DNA of 64,000 nt, taken from positions 37,165,868 through 37,229,867 of the forward strand of contig JABBOT010000002.1 of assembly GCA_016165875.1 (NCBI GenBank). The letters are read 5' to 3'. Under the pieces are notes generated by a model. It was not told the origin of the DNA, made no database searches, and was given only the letters and a program-made list of their open reading frames with translations. The DNA is from Acanthopleura granulata (taxonomy: Eukaryota > Mollusca > Polyplacophora > Chitonida > Chitonidae). The position numbers were made by a program, and so were the translations under genes. Shown piece after piece: positions 1 to 10,210 of the stretch (position 1 is the first letter of the stretch; the number at the start of each line of letters is the position of its first letter).

Positions 1-60
1 TACATTGGGGTAATTCTCTATCATAAGCACCAAGAGCCTTTCCAAGGAACTTACAAATGT
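1..60 (-). CDS. PRKDC: PRKDC exon 14 (cut by window edge)
   Basis: Starts after the acceptor GATCTCTGAG and reads TFVSSLERLLVLMIENYPNV to the window edge. This matches the family segment [20 protein letters not shown]. The exon and the rest of the gene continue outside the window. Confidence 0.85.
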
Positions 61-3000
61 CTCAGAGATCTACCACGTAAAACAAAACAAGAAAGGAGGT
101 CATCAACTGCTGTCGGATGATTTGTTTCAGTCCTTGTCTGTGATGTAAATCATGCATTTTTTGTACACTACTGTAGTATCTGGGTCGTCAGTGACCAGAG
201 CTTAAGCTCATTTCATGTACTTCACATATTGCAAGCCCATACACAGACAATGAACCAGTTATGTCATCTGCACCATGTTGTCACACTCCACTCACAGAAC
301 ACAATGACCAGACATGGTACACAACTCCAAACCATTGGGTTCTAAAGCAGAAAACACAACTGACTGATCTGTGGCCTCAAATCAGGACATTTATGACATA
401 AAAATGACAGCAGGAATGTTTATACAAGTGAGGTTATCAGGTGAATTTTCCTCGGTGGAAAATATATCAGGCTTTAGGGAGTTAATGTACGTGAAATTTA
501 CTAAAACAAGAAGGGCAGTCTAATGTTAGTCTCTGTATACAATAATAACCATATGACAGCAGTAACATACAATACATGTAGTCGATCTCTACGTCTCACC
601 TCATCTACTTCCTTAACGATGTTGGCTAAAGCATCCAGGTAACTTGGCAAGCTGACCAGTTTGTCCTCTAGGCCCTCCGTGTGGCTGCAGTAATACCATA
701 TGTACAGAACAACTTACTAAAAGACCTGGACAGCACAACAAATATACACATACAGTGAGTATCACATGTAGGATGAGAACGGCAAGCCCACTTTCTTCAC
801 ATGCCATCAACATTACTTCTATTGTATTACTATGGTGTCTCATTGTCAACGGCAATAGTGCTGCCTCACTGGAAGGCTCTGCTAAAAACACCAAACATGA
901 CACAACACATACCAACACCCAGATCTTTAACATATATCATTTTTATACTCTGGGTGTCAAAGAGGAGGTACTAAGACTGTACATAAAAAACAGATTGTAC
1001 TCAAATCACACTGGCACAGTAGATTAAAGTCTAAGTAACAAACCAACAGTCTTTGCCCAAATTACCCAATAAATTCCCGATTAGTATTAATTGTAATCTT
1101 TGCATACCTGATGAACTGTTGTTCACTTTTCTGAATCATCTCACTGAACATGTACTGTACATCAGCAGAGGTGAGAAACAGCTTGCAGGGCTAAAGTGAA
1201 AGTGAAAGTAAAACAACTGCAAAACTTACATCATTTACACATCTAGCATCTCACATTATGGTATGCTACCACACATATGCAATATCTCACAATCTTCATA
1301 TGCATAGTTTTCGTCCCTGATTTGCTTTCGAACACAGGGCTTGTTTTTGACGTTGACAAAGCTGGTAGATTAGAGAGAGGCAGGATAACATAGCTAATCA
1401 CTGAAAACAGCATACCAGAAATGTATACTCAAATTATTCCATTACATCAGATACTTGTATTTGATTGGTATAACCAACTCAGCACTGACAGTCTGACAGC
1501 GAGACAACTATACACTTACTGCTGCCAACAACCCGTATCCTCTAATAGCCAGAGAGATCTCCTTAGAGCTTGCAGATGTGTCATCCATCAGAGTGCGGAA
1601 CTTTTTGATGAAAAACTATGAACAGAAAGAGAACTTGTTTGTCAAATTTTCAGAAAAGAATAAGGAATTTCCTCAACTTGTGTTATTCACGTCAGTGAGA
1701 ACAAATTAAGGTACTCAAAATGTTTTTGCTAAGCACTGCTTTGATAAATATATTCTGTACAGGTGCTTATGGGCTGTAAAGTACATGTACATTTATACCA
1801 TTACCCTTATCTTCATACAAACATTAAAGCCTCTATCGTGACAAATTTACCTTAAAGATAGCTCCTTCCTTCGTGCCTTCTTTGGCACGCTGAACCAGCA
1901 TTTCTGAAATCTGAAACACAATACAAAACTTCCTGAGAGCAAACACTAAGTATAACAGTCACACTACTGTCAATTTAGCATAGCTGGAGAATACATCATA
2001 GATTGCTTGTGTCCTAAGGCAACTACTGGACGTTCAGGTATCATTACATATGATGTCCCACTGACTACCCATTACTCATATATTTTTGTTTCAGGTGCAA
2101 CTAACCCTAAATAATAATTATAAGAAGAATAATCTTCAATTTAACTCATTAGACTTGTATCTATGTCAATAAACACCTACATCAAAACAAAATACATGAG
2201 AAATGGGCAGTCAGATAGTGAGTAGATTTTTTGGGGACACCCTGTACATCTGTACTTGTTAAGAAAACGAAATGTTTAACATTCTCATGGTCATTGCCTG
2301 TGAGAGGAAGGACTCCATGGCCAGGCTTCCCAGATGAGACATCTCTCTGTTATGATGACGGCTCCAGAAGTGGAACTTCTCGTACATACCCTGAAAGAGC
2401 CATCATGAGCACAATGAAGTGTCAGTATTCTTAACATTTCAGAAATGTAAAACTACATATCTCAAAATATATGAATTTATCCCCTCTGCCTTTCAGTCCA
2501 AGCACAACCTCATCAAGAGGAAAAGAATAATTCCACTTCAATTTATTTTCAAAACAAAATCGTACTCACACACATGACAAATTCAATACTACGTCACACT
2601 AGATGTAATTCTTTGACTTGGGCAATCTGTGGATGTCGAACACAAAACTGTTCTCCTTGTATGGAACTTTTCGAGCACAAGTGTACGATGGCATAAGTTT
2701 CAATCTAACACACATCATAATCTTCACTGTACTGACTGACCTGGGAGCCATGTTTATACCAATTTTCCAAAAAGCCTTACAAGTGGTTAACATGAGACTC
2801 ATTCCAACATTACACACCTCAGAATCTTCAATCAGGTATTGACTGAACTGGGAAGCATGTTTATACCAATTTTCCAAAAAGCATGACAAGAGGTTAATGT
2901 GAGACTCATTCCAATGTTACACACCTCATAATCTTCAATCAGGTACTGACTGAATTGGGAAGCATGTTTGGCTAGCAGCTTCAATCCTGCCATTGGCATG

Positions 3001-6000
3001 TTGTACCGTGTCACATCTAACTCTGGGTTAATGGCTGACCTTGAATAGCGGAAGATTTCATACGCATGTTTGGCACCTGGCGAAAAAAAATACATACGTC
3101 ATCTGAACAATCATAAGAAGAAATTCTGCTGCAAACTGATCAGTTACAATTACACGGAAATTCATGTTAAAATGTTAATTTATGTTTCTATCAAAGAGCG
3201 GTTTCGATCAATTTTGATTTCCATATTTAGCAGCTGAGCAACTGTATTATAAACATGCAAACCGATTGACTCTGCTTTCCAGAAATCATCTCTTTAGACA
3301 TCTGAACTTTACTGAGCCTATCTTCATTTGCATCTCTCCCCTCCCCGCCCAAACTGAAACTCAACAAATACAAACCATTCGCCTATCCCTCTATACTGGG
3401 CAACAAGACATTAAAAGAAGAGATCACAGTTTCAGAAAGTACACATCATTTGAAAGGCGATTTCATGCTGATTCCAAATATGACCTTCATTATTTTTTGG
3501 CATTTTTTTACAGTGATTAAAATGGAAATAAAGACTGAGGTGCTACGGTGGACTTTTTGGACCATACTGAAGCACACTGAAGTCAAAGATTCTTTTTAGC
3601 TACAAAGCATCCTGTCACTGCTAGGTCTATGTTCTAGGTAAATATATATGTAGTACAACATCTATATTAGCATTTATTGTGGAAACATAACAGTTACAGT
3701 ATCTTCAGCTGCAAGAAAGAAAAAAGAATCTGTGACGTCATTGTGCTTCAACATGGTCCAAAAAGTCCACTGAAGTACCTTTACGATCACTGTGAAAAAA
3801 AAAAGGCCAAAAATGATGAAGACCATATTTGGAATCTGCACGAAATGGCTTTCTAAAAATGTGGTCTGTTCTTTTTAAGTTCACTACTGGACTGCAAGTG
3901 GATCTCATCTATTACACGATGAGTCTGTAGTATGAATACTACAAAGCATTTTCCATCTACATGTCCATTTAACCTTGTTATGTTGTCCGGGTCTCACCTT
4001 CCTCAGCAGACTGGGTGAAGTGGACCAGGCATGAGGTCAATCCCTCCAGGCAGCCGGCTATCACAGTTAACTCTGGCTTCCGAGCCTTTGCCGTCATCTA
4101 TAGCGAATACAAATTAAACCGTGTCAATACCTGAAAACTCTTCATTACAAAAGTACAACCACCAACTATTACAGTCTATAATTCCTAAATATGTTAATAA
4201 GTAAGGTTTTAAAACTTCACATCCCACACAATTCAAAAAATGTGAAGGATTCCTTACATGATATAAATGAATGGAGTTGAGTGTACTGTCCAAGCTGATA
4301 TAAAATCCTCAATACTTTCTACAAAGAAAATCCTTATCCTACACGTATTCCCTCAGTATAAAACCCTCATTTTTGTGTACATACTAGCACTCTCACAATA
4401 TTTTTTTACAATGAGTCCACTCAAACAAAGATTAGTAAATATGTCTTTCTTTAATTTGGAATGCACCTTGCAATTTCATTAATTTCTATGTAAGACATTC
4501 TTTCTGCTATATGTCTGAAATAAAAAAGAATGCTTTTTAATTTCCTGAGCAAAAGTGTCTTACGCTGCACAGTGAACTGACCTCCATTTTGATTGCACTG
4601 ACATACAGGCCTGTTAGTCTTTCTGCATATGTCACCATATACTCGGGGTAAACCTCAGCGATCACACCCAGCAAGATGTAGATACCTTGCTTCACTGTCA
4701 ACGAACAAGGAGGTGACTTCCATTTATTCAAGTGAGCTGATCTTACAAATGGCCTTGGCCAGATTGGTTGGGTCTGGTAACTGGGTGTGGAGCATCAGAC
4801 TAGAAACCTGGACAAGGGCTCTTTATGCACATATATATATATATCTGAAGTACTCTAATTCCTCAACCTTTGCGCATATGAAAGAGCAACTTTCAGTGCA
4901 ATTTATGCACATTTTTAAATTGATTTTAGAGACAAAACTACAATGGTTGGATTGGCCAGTTTCAGGGCTTCACAAAAAGTGTAATTTTATCAATTAACAC
5001 AATGCCTTCAGGATATGCCTATATATGCAAATAAAGTTTGAAGAATTACAGTAACTCTCAACTAAGTCTGGAATATCAAATGGATATGGAGCAAGTTTCA
5101 AATTAGCTCTCTTCTTCTTTATTTCACATTACCTGACTGTGTAGAGGTATGTAAATGTGCATGTATGTATATAAGCAAACACCAACTAAGAATGATAGGT
5201 ACTTATTCCAATACACTATTTATAAATATCTATCTGTCCACATACGAAGCAACAAGGAACAAAACAAAATAAACAAAAGTTCATATGAAAGTTCCTTCAC
5301 AATCAGTCTTACAGTAGCTTGTTTAGAACAAGACACTTTATATTAAAATCTTTTGTCACACTGTAATCCATTTATATTTGAAATAATACATAAAGCTTTG
5401 ACTTAACATAAAACAACGTAGTGGGAGACAGTTGATATGAATGACCATATTAGAGGTGAACACATGCACCAACACCTACAAGTAGCCAAATGTCAAACTT
5501 ACCTGTTGAAGTTAGCTTTGAAGCACTTTTGCTCAATTCAAAGAAAAACTTTTCAATCAATTTCGGAATTTTCAGCTCTTCGCCCATTTGGGATCCTACT
5601 GTAATTTCGATCAACTGGAAAAATACAAATATATCTATCATTCATCAGGTAAATAAATGAAACAATGGGTTAACCTGCTGGAATGAAGTTTTATTTGCAT
5701 GTATAAGCATGGTGTATTACCTCTTCCATATTAAAACTGATATTTAAGACATTTCACAATTTCTGAAAACATAGACATAGCACAAATGTCAACCTTTTCT
5801 TCTATACCAAAGAAATTAGGAATTTCAAAACAACTACTGTTTCGATAGTTGATAGTAAAACCAGCTGGTACACCCACAACTGTAAAGCTGAATGCAATAT
5901 ACATGTCCATCATGAGAGACTTACCTTGGTGAGAACAGGGAAGGTGTTCACCTTGACCTTGGCAAATCTGTCTCTGCTGAACAGAGACACGCACACATCC

Positions 6001-8622
6001 TGGAAATAAAAGTGGCGCAAATAGCACACATATATGAACTTCTACTGAAACAATGCATTCAAACATGCGACTTAAATAGGAACAAGCCTAACAATACTAA
6101 GACTTGTTTCATACTTTCTACTTCTTGTTCATGTTTCAGTCTCAAGACCATGAGGGAAAGAAAAAAATAATGAATACCGAGAGTGCTGACTGACTGAACT
6201 ATTAAAAATAATTACTAACATATTTTTAAATCCCCAAATTTGATACATGTAGTTTTGTACCAATGTTAAAGTTCAGTGTTTATGAAGTCATGAATAGCTG
6301 CATGTTGGAATCATCTTCCCCACACACTGGATCACCCATGACAGAAACTTGGTAAACAGGAAAAACCTGAATGATGATATTGGCTTATTTACTAACAGTA
6401 CCTTGATGTCCACAGCGTAAGGAAGCACTTTCTTCCCCACCTTCTGAATGAACCCAGACAGGAATATCAGCAAATTGGCCTTGCAAGACTGCAGCTGAAA
6501 TTTACAAACTTTGTCACCAAGCAGAAATAAGCGTACACATATGGACAACATTCTGTGTGTGTGCTTAAAATATATCGAAGAAAAATTAAACATGGCTTTC
6601 AAAATTTTATCTGAAATTTAGGTTCTTTTAGCTGGTTTGACAATGTCCATTTCTGTAACCTAAATTTGGGTGCTAATCTTTCTTGTCGAAACCCATAAAG
6701 ATTCCAAATACAGACGTATTCTCATCATAATACAGCTAAAATATTGCAGATGGGGATTACCAGTACAATGCAAAAGCTACATGTGTGTCACCAGACTGGA
6801 AGCTGGAGTGACCAGCATCAAAACCAATGCTGATGGTACAAGTAGCCTCAGACCTGGCATCCACATGAAGGGGGTGTTAACAAGAATCCAACAATCCCCT
6901 TCACTACTGTCTGCTTTTGATGTTAAAACTGGATGTGGCTAGCAAAGACTGACATGTTATGTCTACTTACCCATGATAATATCTGTGTCCAACATGTTTG
7001 GCCAAGACATTTTCAAGTACATGCATGAACAAAGGCACTCTGATTAAAAATATGTCCACGCAGTAAATATCAAACGATCAACATGAACGTTGGTACAAAA
7101 CAGCTCTTCAGATTCTTACCTGGTCAACAGTCACTATTTTCTGCAGATAGGTGATAATTCCATCTGATTTGTCAAACAGCACAGAACAACAAAGATCTGA
7201 AGAAAGAAGAAATGTGCTCAAGACAGAATCAAAATCTTCTTCTTAAATAAAGCCTGAAATTTCACAGGCAAACCAGATGGAGTCATGGCCACTGCATTGG
7301 TGAGAGGCAACTGGGTCATTAAGCTGCACTAGCACCCTAAATCTCTTAGCCACGGAGGCCCCACTCTGTGAAATGTTCAGAAGTTGTTGACTTATTTATT
7401 TATTTGACTGGTGTTTTAGGCCACACTGAAGAATATTTCACTTATATGATGGTGGCCAGTATTATGGTGGGATGGAACAGGGCAGAGCCTGTGGAAAACC
7501 CATGACCATGTGCAGGTTGCTGGCAGACCTTCCCATGCATGGCGAGAGAGGAAGAGAGCAGGAGTTGAACTCAGAGCCACTGCACTGGTGTGAGGCACCT
7601 GGGTCATTATGCGTTGCTAGCGCACTAACCCCTTCAACCATAGAGGTCCCTCCCTGCGTAATGTTCAGAAGTTGTCAAAGGTGAGCCAATGCGACAACTG
7701 CTGAATTTGCCAGCTATTTCGTGGAATTGATCACATTTACTTCAAAGCTGATATTCATGTGAAATTTGAAAAGTTCAATGGCCTGAGAGTAGTAAGGGTG
7801 TGTGCTTAGGGTGAACAGGTGCAATAACAAGCAAGAAACTCAGGAGTTTTTTGTTGCCACTTTGAGATTTCTTGCCCGCAGTGTTTCACATGTTTCCATA
7901 TATAAATACATAGGACCAACATACATACATACACACACATTACTAACATAAATTTCAGTTCCTATGGAACATCAAAGTATTCCAGTTCCTATGGAACATC
8001 AAAGTATTCCAGTTTCCACTGATGTCAAGTCAAGCCAGTTTATGGTTGCAGCAAACCAGCTAGAAAACTACAAACTTTCCCCAGGTATGTAAAAAATCTT
8101 CTGACGAAATGCAGAAGTCTAACCATCCGGAGTTGAATTCGAACATGCGACCTCACTGATTAGAGGCCGAACGGGAGGGAGTGGAAGAGAGCGACTGGCA
8201 GTTCAACTTGAACTTCAACAGCATTCGTTGAAGTTTGATCTCTTCGAGATCCCAAGTATTTTCACTGACACAGTGTGAAAGGTTGCTGTGATGTTACATT
8301 TTAAACATCTGTTACATTTCAAACACCGAAACTTCCAACTGGCAATTAGCCACACTGATTTGACTACGGTAGAGGCATTCGTCACGAATGATGTCGCGAA
8401 AGCTGGGCATCGAATGCTCTCCGACCTGTATGCTACACAAACTTTGAATGCTACAATCCACGACATATCAAACACACCGCTGTCTTTTTCGTTGATTTCA
8501 TTTAAACAGATCTGGCAAATATCTGCAACAAGACTGTCAGCATGCTCTATGCTGCCATCATCGTTGTCTGGGAGACACTGCCGCAGCGAGCGCACGCTCT
8601 CGCCCAGCAGTGTTACCGCCAT
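1..8622 (-). CDS. PRKDC: DNA-dependent protein kinase catalytic subunit (DNA-PKcs), N-terminal part, 14 exons
   Basis: DNA-PKcs is the giant nuclear PI3K-like kinase that binds Ku at DNA ends in non-homologous end joining. The 14 exons below join without a phase conflict and encode the first 448 residues, roughly a tenth of the usual 4100-residue protein. This is the N-terminal HEAT-repeat arm; the FAT and kinase domains lie beyond position 1. The clearest family match is exon 8, with RYNMPMAGLKLLAKHASQFS, which lines up with the vertebrate segment [20 protein letters not shown]. Other matches are KVGKKVLPYAVDIK (exon 3), SKEISLAIRGYGLLA (exon 11) and SLERLLVLMIENYP (exon 14). The ATG at 8622 has an AAAATGG context. 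In-frame TTG at 8634 gives a longer ORF but is not a likely start. Introns contain SINEs, a foldback element and short tandem repeats. Identification comes from remembered family sequence, not a search, but the collinearity over 14 exons makes it firm. Confidence 0.93.
600..684 (-). CDS. PRKDC: PRKDC exon 13
   Basis: 85 bp with acceptor GGTATTACTGCAG and donor GAG|GTGAGA. Completes a Ser codon, then reads HTEGLEDKLVSLPSYLDALA and NIVKEVDE, parallel to the family stretch with [20 protein letters not shown]. Confidence 0.9.
1108..1190 (-). CDS. PRKDC: PRKDC exon 12
   Basis: 83 bp with acceptor CACTTTAG and donor CAG|GTATGC. Encodes PCKLFLTSADVQYMFSEMIQ then KSEQQFI, matching family [20 protein letters not shown]. 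Leaves in phase 2. Confidence 0.93.
1520..1615 (-). CDS. PRKDC: PRKDC exon 11
   Basis: 96 bp, phase 0 both sides. Acceptor CTGTTCATAG, donor GCA|GTAAGT. Encodes FFIKKFRTLMDDTSASSKEI then SLAIRGYGLLAA. The block SIAIRGYGLFAGPCK of the vertebrate protein is recovered across exons 11 and 12. Confidence 0.95.
1851..1910 (-). CDS. PRKDC: PRKDC exon 10
   Basis: 60 bp, exactly 20 codons (ISEMLVQRAKEGTKEGAIFK). Acceptor TGTTTCAG, donor AAG|GTAAAT. Lines up with vertebrate [20 protein letters not shown]. The small size is typical of the 5' exons of this gene. Confidence 0.9.
2298..2390 (-). CDS. PRKDC: PRKDC exon 9 (GC donor)
   Basis: 93 bp, 31 codons, phase 0 both sides. Acceptor CTCTTTCAG. Encodes GMYEKFHFWSRHHNREMSHL then GSLAMESFLSQ; the last part matches family ALSALESFLKQ. 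The next family residues (VSNMVAK) appear only in exon 10 (ISEMLVQ). The exon must therefore end at CACAG|GCAATG, a GC rather than GT donor. No GT gives the right junction. Confidence 0.85.
2708..2962 (-). repeat. ~107-bp tandem duplication of the end of PRKDC exon 8 and its donor
   Basis: The exon-8 end (QFSQYLIEDYE) with its donor GAG|GTGTGT and ~60 bp of intron is repeated downstream. Anchor sequences lie at 2946 (true exon), 2840 and 2732, giving periods of 106 and 108 bp. The middle copy keeps QFSQYLIEDSE and a perfect GAG|GTGTGT at 2818. The farthest copy is degenerate. Neither extra copy has its own acceptor, and reading from the true exon into the first copy meets a stop. Confidence 0.85.
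2925..3076 (-). CDS. PRKDC: PRKDC exon 8
   Basis: 152 bp with acceptor TTTTCGCCAG and donor GAG|GTGTGT. The product contains INPELDVTRYNMPMAGLKLL and AKHASQFSQYLIEDYE, the strongest family match in the window. The last ~37 bp of this exon with its donor and adjoining intron is repeated twice more just downstream (2708-2945; see the repeat entry). Confidence 0.96.
3441..3863. mobile_element. Foldback (long inverted-repeat) element, copy 1
   Basis: Arms of about 170 bp are inverted copies of each other. The left arm has GATTCCAAATATGACCTTCA and GGTGGACTTTTTGGACCAT; the right arm has the reverse complements ending in TATTTGGAATCTG. A spacer of roughly 100 bp holds no ORF. It lies in PRKDC intron 7 (between exons 8 and 7). 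The same family occurs at 15738-16105. It behaves like a non-autonomous DNA element (MITE or foldback); no transposase is visible. Confidence 0.7.
3998..4097 (-). CDS. PRKDC: PRKDC exon 7
   Basis: 100 bp with acceptor CTATAG and donor GAAG|GTGAGA. Encodes MTAKARKPELTVIAGCLEGL then TSCLVHFTQSAEE, parallel to the family segment [20 protein letters not shown]. Leaves in phase 1. Confidence 0.93.
4582..4694 (-). CDS. PRKDC: PRKDC exon 6
   Basis: 113 bp with acceptor TTCGTTGACAG and donor GAG|GTCAGT. Completes a Val codon with the base from exon 5, then reads KQGIYILLGVIAEVYPEYM and YAERLTGLYVSAIKME. This matches the family segment VYELLGLLGEVHPSEM followed by NAENLFRAFLGELK. Confidence 0.93.
5503..5614 (-). 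CDS. PRKDC: PRKDC exon 5
   Basis: 112 bp with acceptor GTATTTTTCCAG and donor ACAG|GTAAGT. Encodes LIEITVGSQMGEELKIPKLI then EKFFFELSKSASKL, matching the family segment with MDEFKIGELFSKFYGEL. Enters in phase 0, leaves in phase 1. Confidence 0.9.
5925..5999 (-). CDS. PRKDC: PRKDC exon 4
   Basis: 75 bp, 25 codons, phase 0 on both sides. Acceptor TTTATTTCCAG, donor AAG|GTAAGT. Encodes DVCVSLFSRDRFAKVKVNTF, parallel to the vertebrate segment [20 protein letters not shown]. Confidence 0.92.
6402..6494 (-). CDS. PRKDC: PRKDC exon 3
   Basis: 93 bp, 31 codons, phase 0 in and out. Acceptor AAATTTCAG, donor AAG|GTACTG. The product includes FIQKVGKKVLPYAVDIK, matching the family segment with EKMGQKIAPYSVEIK, one of the best conserved stretches of the N-terminus. 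Confidence 0.92.
7120..7196 (-). CDS. PRKDC: PRKDC exon 2
   Basis: Preceded by the pyrimidine-rich acceptor TTCTTCTTTCTTCAG and followed by CAG|GTAAGA. It encodes LCCSVLFDKSDGIITYLQKI and lines up with the vertebrate exon-2 stretch containing LVFSRDFGLLVFVRKSL. Enters in phase 1, leaves in phase 0. Intron 1 (7197-8477) carries two SINE copies and a 27-bp tandem repeat. Confidence 0.85.
7287..7362 (-). repeat. tRNA-derived SINE, truncated head fragment
   Basis: Only the tRNA-like 5' part is present (on minus it begins GGGGCCTCCGTGGCTAAGAG). It stops before the body of the element. It sits directly upstream of the target site of the full-length copy at 7388-7652. Confidence 0.7.
7388..7652 (-). 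repeat. tRNA-derived SINE, full length, in PRKDC intron 1
   Basis: On the minus strand this runs from a tRNA-like head through a conserved body (CCCACCATAATACTGGCC region) to a 3' tail of AAATA repeats. It is flanked by the 16-bp direct repeat AATGTTCAGAAGTTGT at 7372-7387 and 7660-7675, a target-site duplication. The ORF reading through it is not a gene. Confidence 0.85.
7956..8009 (+). repeat. 27-bp perfect tandem repeat, two copies
   Basis: Two identical units beginning CAGTTCCTATGGAACATC at 7956 and 7983 with a short third start. It lies in PRKDC intron 1. Confidence 0.85.
8478..8622 (-). CDS. PRKDC: PRKDC exon 1 (coding part)
   Basis: Codons 1-48 plus one base, starting MAVTLLGESVRSLRQ. 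The donor is AGCG|GTGTGT and the exit phase is 1. The G left over joins AT of exon 2 to give Asp, which restores the frame exactly. The reading frame stays open past the donor to 8215, so the long ORF seen here is partly intron. The N-terminal sequence itself is poorly conserved in the family; the call rests on the phase fit and on position upstream of conserved exons. Confidence 0.85.
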
Positions 8623-10159
8623 TTTGCTAGGCAAACATTAAGCTGATCATGTGACATCAGCCACCCGACTGGCCCAGCCAACTGTCAAAAGTAAATGCGC
8701 ACGACCACTCCAGATTTCACAATAATCTGACGTCTCATGTCCCTCACAGTTTAATTATTTATTTATTATTTTATTATTTATTTTATTTATTTGATTGGTG
8801 TTTTACGCCTTACTCAAGAATGTTTCACTAATACGACGGCAGCCAGAATTATGGTGGGAGGAAACTGGACAGAGCCCGGGAGAAAACCACGACCATCCGC
8901 AGGCTCCTACCGGCATGTAAGTTACCGTAGCACCCAGCATTTGTCTCATAGAAGTTCACGGTGAAAATTTCACTACAAATAACAGGTCGAACCCTACCTT
9001 ACATTTGGTATGAGCCGATTCCATGAGTCAACCGGAACATACTACTGGCAAAACCGGCGCCGGTAAACCATCTTTCAGCAGTAATCCAGACGTTTAAACT
9101 TTTGAACCGGACTTTCCGAGCCAGCTTCCGCCATGTCTTGAATGTCTGACGACGGCTACACAATATTGCTTCGAAGCGAAGCCTAGAAACAGTGTTGTGT
9201 AGTCGAGTCGATCATGGGCTAACCTTTTTAGCACAAAGGAAACCTAGCTACCGTCTTTTTCAAGCAAACAAGTAGGTTTATCCTCAACAATACTAGAGAA
9301 AATGAAACTTTCATAGGTCATGAGAAGTACACGGACATTCTAACGATCCATTTGTTAGGCACAGAAATTCCATTACTCGAGAATTCTCTGAAGTAACCTG
9401 GTTTCTTTCACTCAGATAGAACCTAGGACTATAGCCTACCTGTTCGTCTTCGGGTGAGATTTGGACTGAAAAAGAGGGACACGACTGAAAAATAACAGCA
9501 AAACCATAAAAATTCAGTCTTTTTGATAATGCAAACTGAATTCGATCCGTTTTGTACCCTTCTTTCAAATATCAAGCATGTCGGAAAAAATACATGGGAT
9601 AGTCTATGAATAGCCTTTTATAGAAATTGTATGTCTTCATGCTTTGTTCGTATTCTTTAGTCTACTGATGGTTGTTTCTTAACAGTATGTGAAGATCGCG
9701 TCCTGTATGTACGGGATGCATGGCCAAAACATACTGAGCATAGGGCAATTATAGCACATTGTGTTAAGAGGGATATGCATGTGTCCAGTCTTCGTGCCAG
9801 ACACTCTTCACGAATAGTAATAAAATATTCAAAATAATGACAATTAAAGTGTGCTTTACCAGTAAAGCCAACGAATTCCCCGTATTGTGAGCCCTACGTG
9901 TAGCCTATATTAACTTGTGTTATGGGATTCAAATCCGACAGATACGGCAACTGTACATGGTGAATATTGAACTTAGCTTAACTGATTGTAAAACGGACGT
10001 CAGTGATAAGATGTACCAGCGTGGGCCTACAGCCGGTGTGTCCCCACGCATCGTGTGGCCATATGGGGGAAAGATAACCTATATATCTAAATAACGAATA
10101 TATCTGACAGATGAATTGTTAAAGCAGGCATATCCATTCCGGGTGGTCAGACATCGACT
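8623..10159. promoter_or_regulatory. PRKDC upstream / divergent intergenic interval
   Basis: This interval separates the PRKDC start codon (minus) from the signal-peptide exon at 10160 (plus). Directly before PRKDC a three-codon upstream ORF (ATG TTT GCC TAG, minus strand, 8638-8627) ends five bases before the main ATG. A degenerate SINE occupies 8757-8925. About 80 bp before the ATG at 10160 there is a TATATA run (near 10080). No transcription start or factor site can be fixed from sequence alone. No coding exon was recognised in the rest. Confidence 0.4.
8757..8925 (-). repeat. tRNA-derived SINE, partial
   Basis: The plus strand reads ATTTGATTGGTGTTTTACGC followed by GGTGGGAGGAAACTGGACAG, the 3' half of the family in reverse. 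The tRNA head is missing or too diverged. Confidence 0.8.
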
Positions 10160-10210
10160 ATGATCAAGTACCTTATTTTGGCATCGTGTCTAATTGGTCT
10201 GTCTTTTCAG
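10160..10210 (+). CDS. Secreted cysteine-rich peptide, exon 1 (signal peptide)
   Basis: ATG at 10160 begins a 17-codon exon, MIKYLILASCLIGLSFQ, which is a textbook signal peptide: Lys near the start, then a hydrophobic core. It ends at TTTTCAG|GTAATA in phase 0. A TATATA run sits about 80 bp upstream. The next exon (10773) begins in phase 0. Cleavage is likely close to the exon junction. I do not recognise a named gene; the domain call rests on exon 2. Confidence 0.7.

Noticed and set aside
613..933. Minus-strand ORF starting MLKIWVLVCVVSCLVFL that looks like a signal peptide
   Set aside because: It overlaps PRKDC exon 13 in another frame and covers PRKDC intron; no splice or family support.
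8215..8478. Continuation of the PRKDC exon 1 frame to a 139-codon ORF
   Set aside because: The conserved continuation is in exon 2, and the donor at 8478 gives an exact phase fit, so this part is intron.
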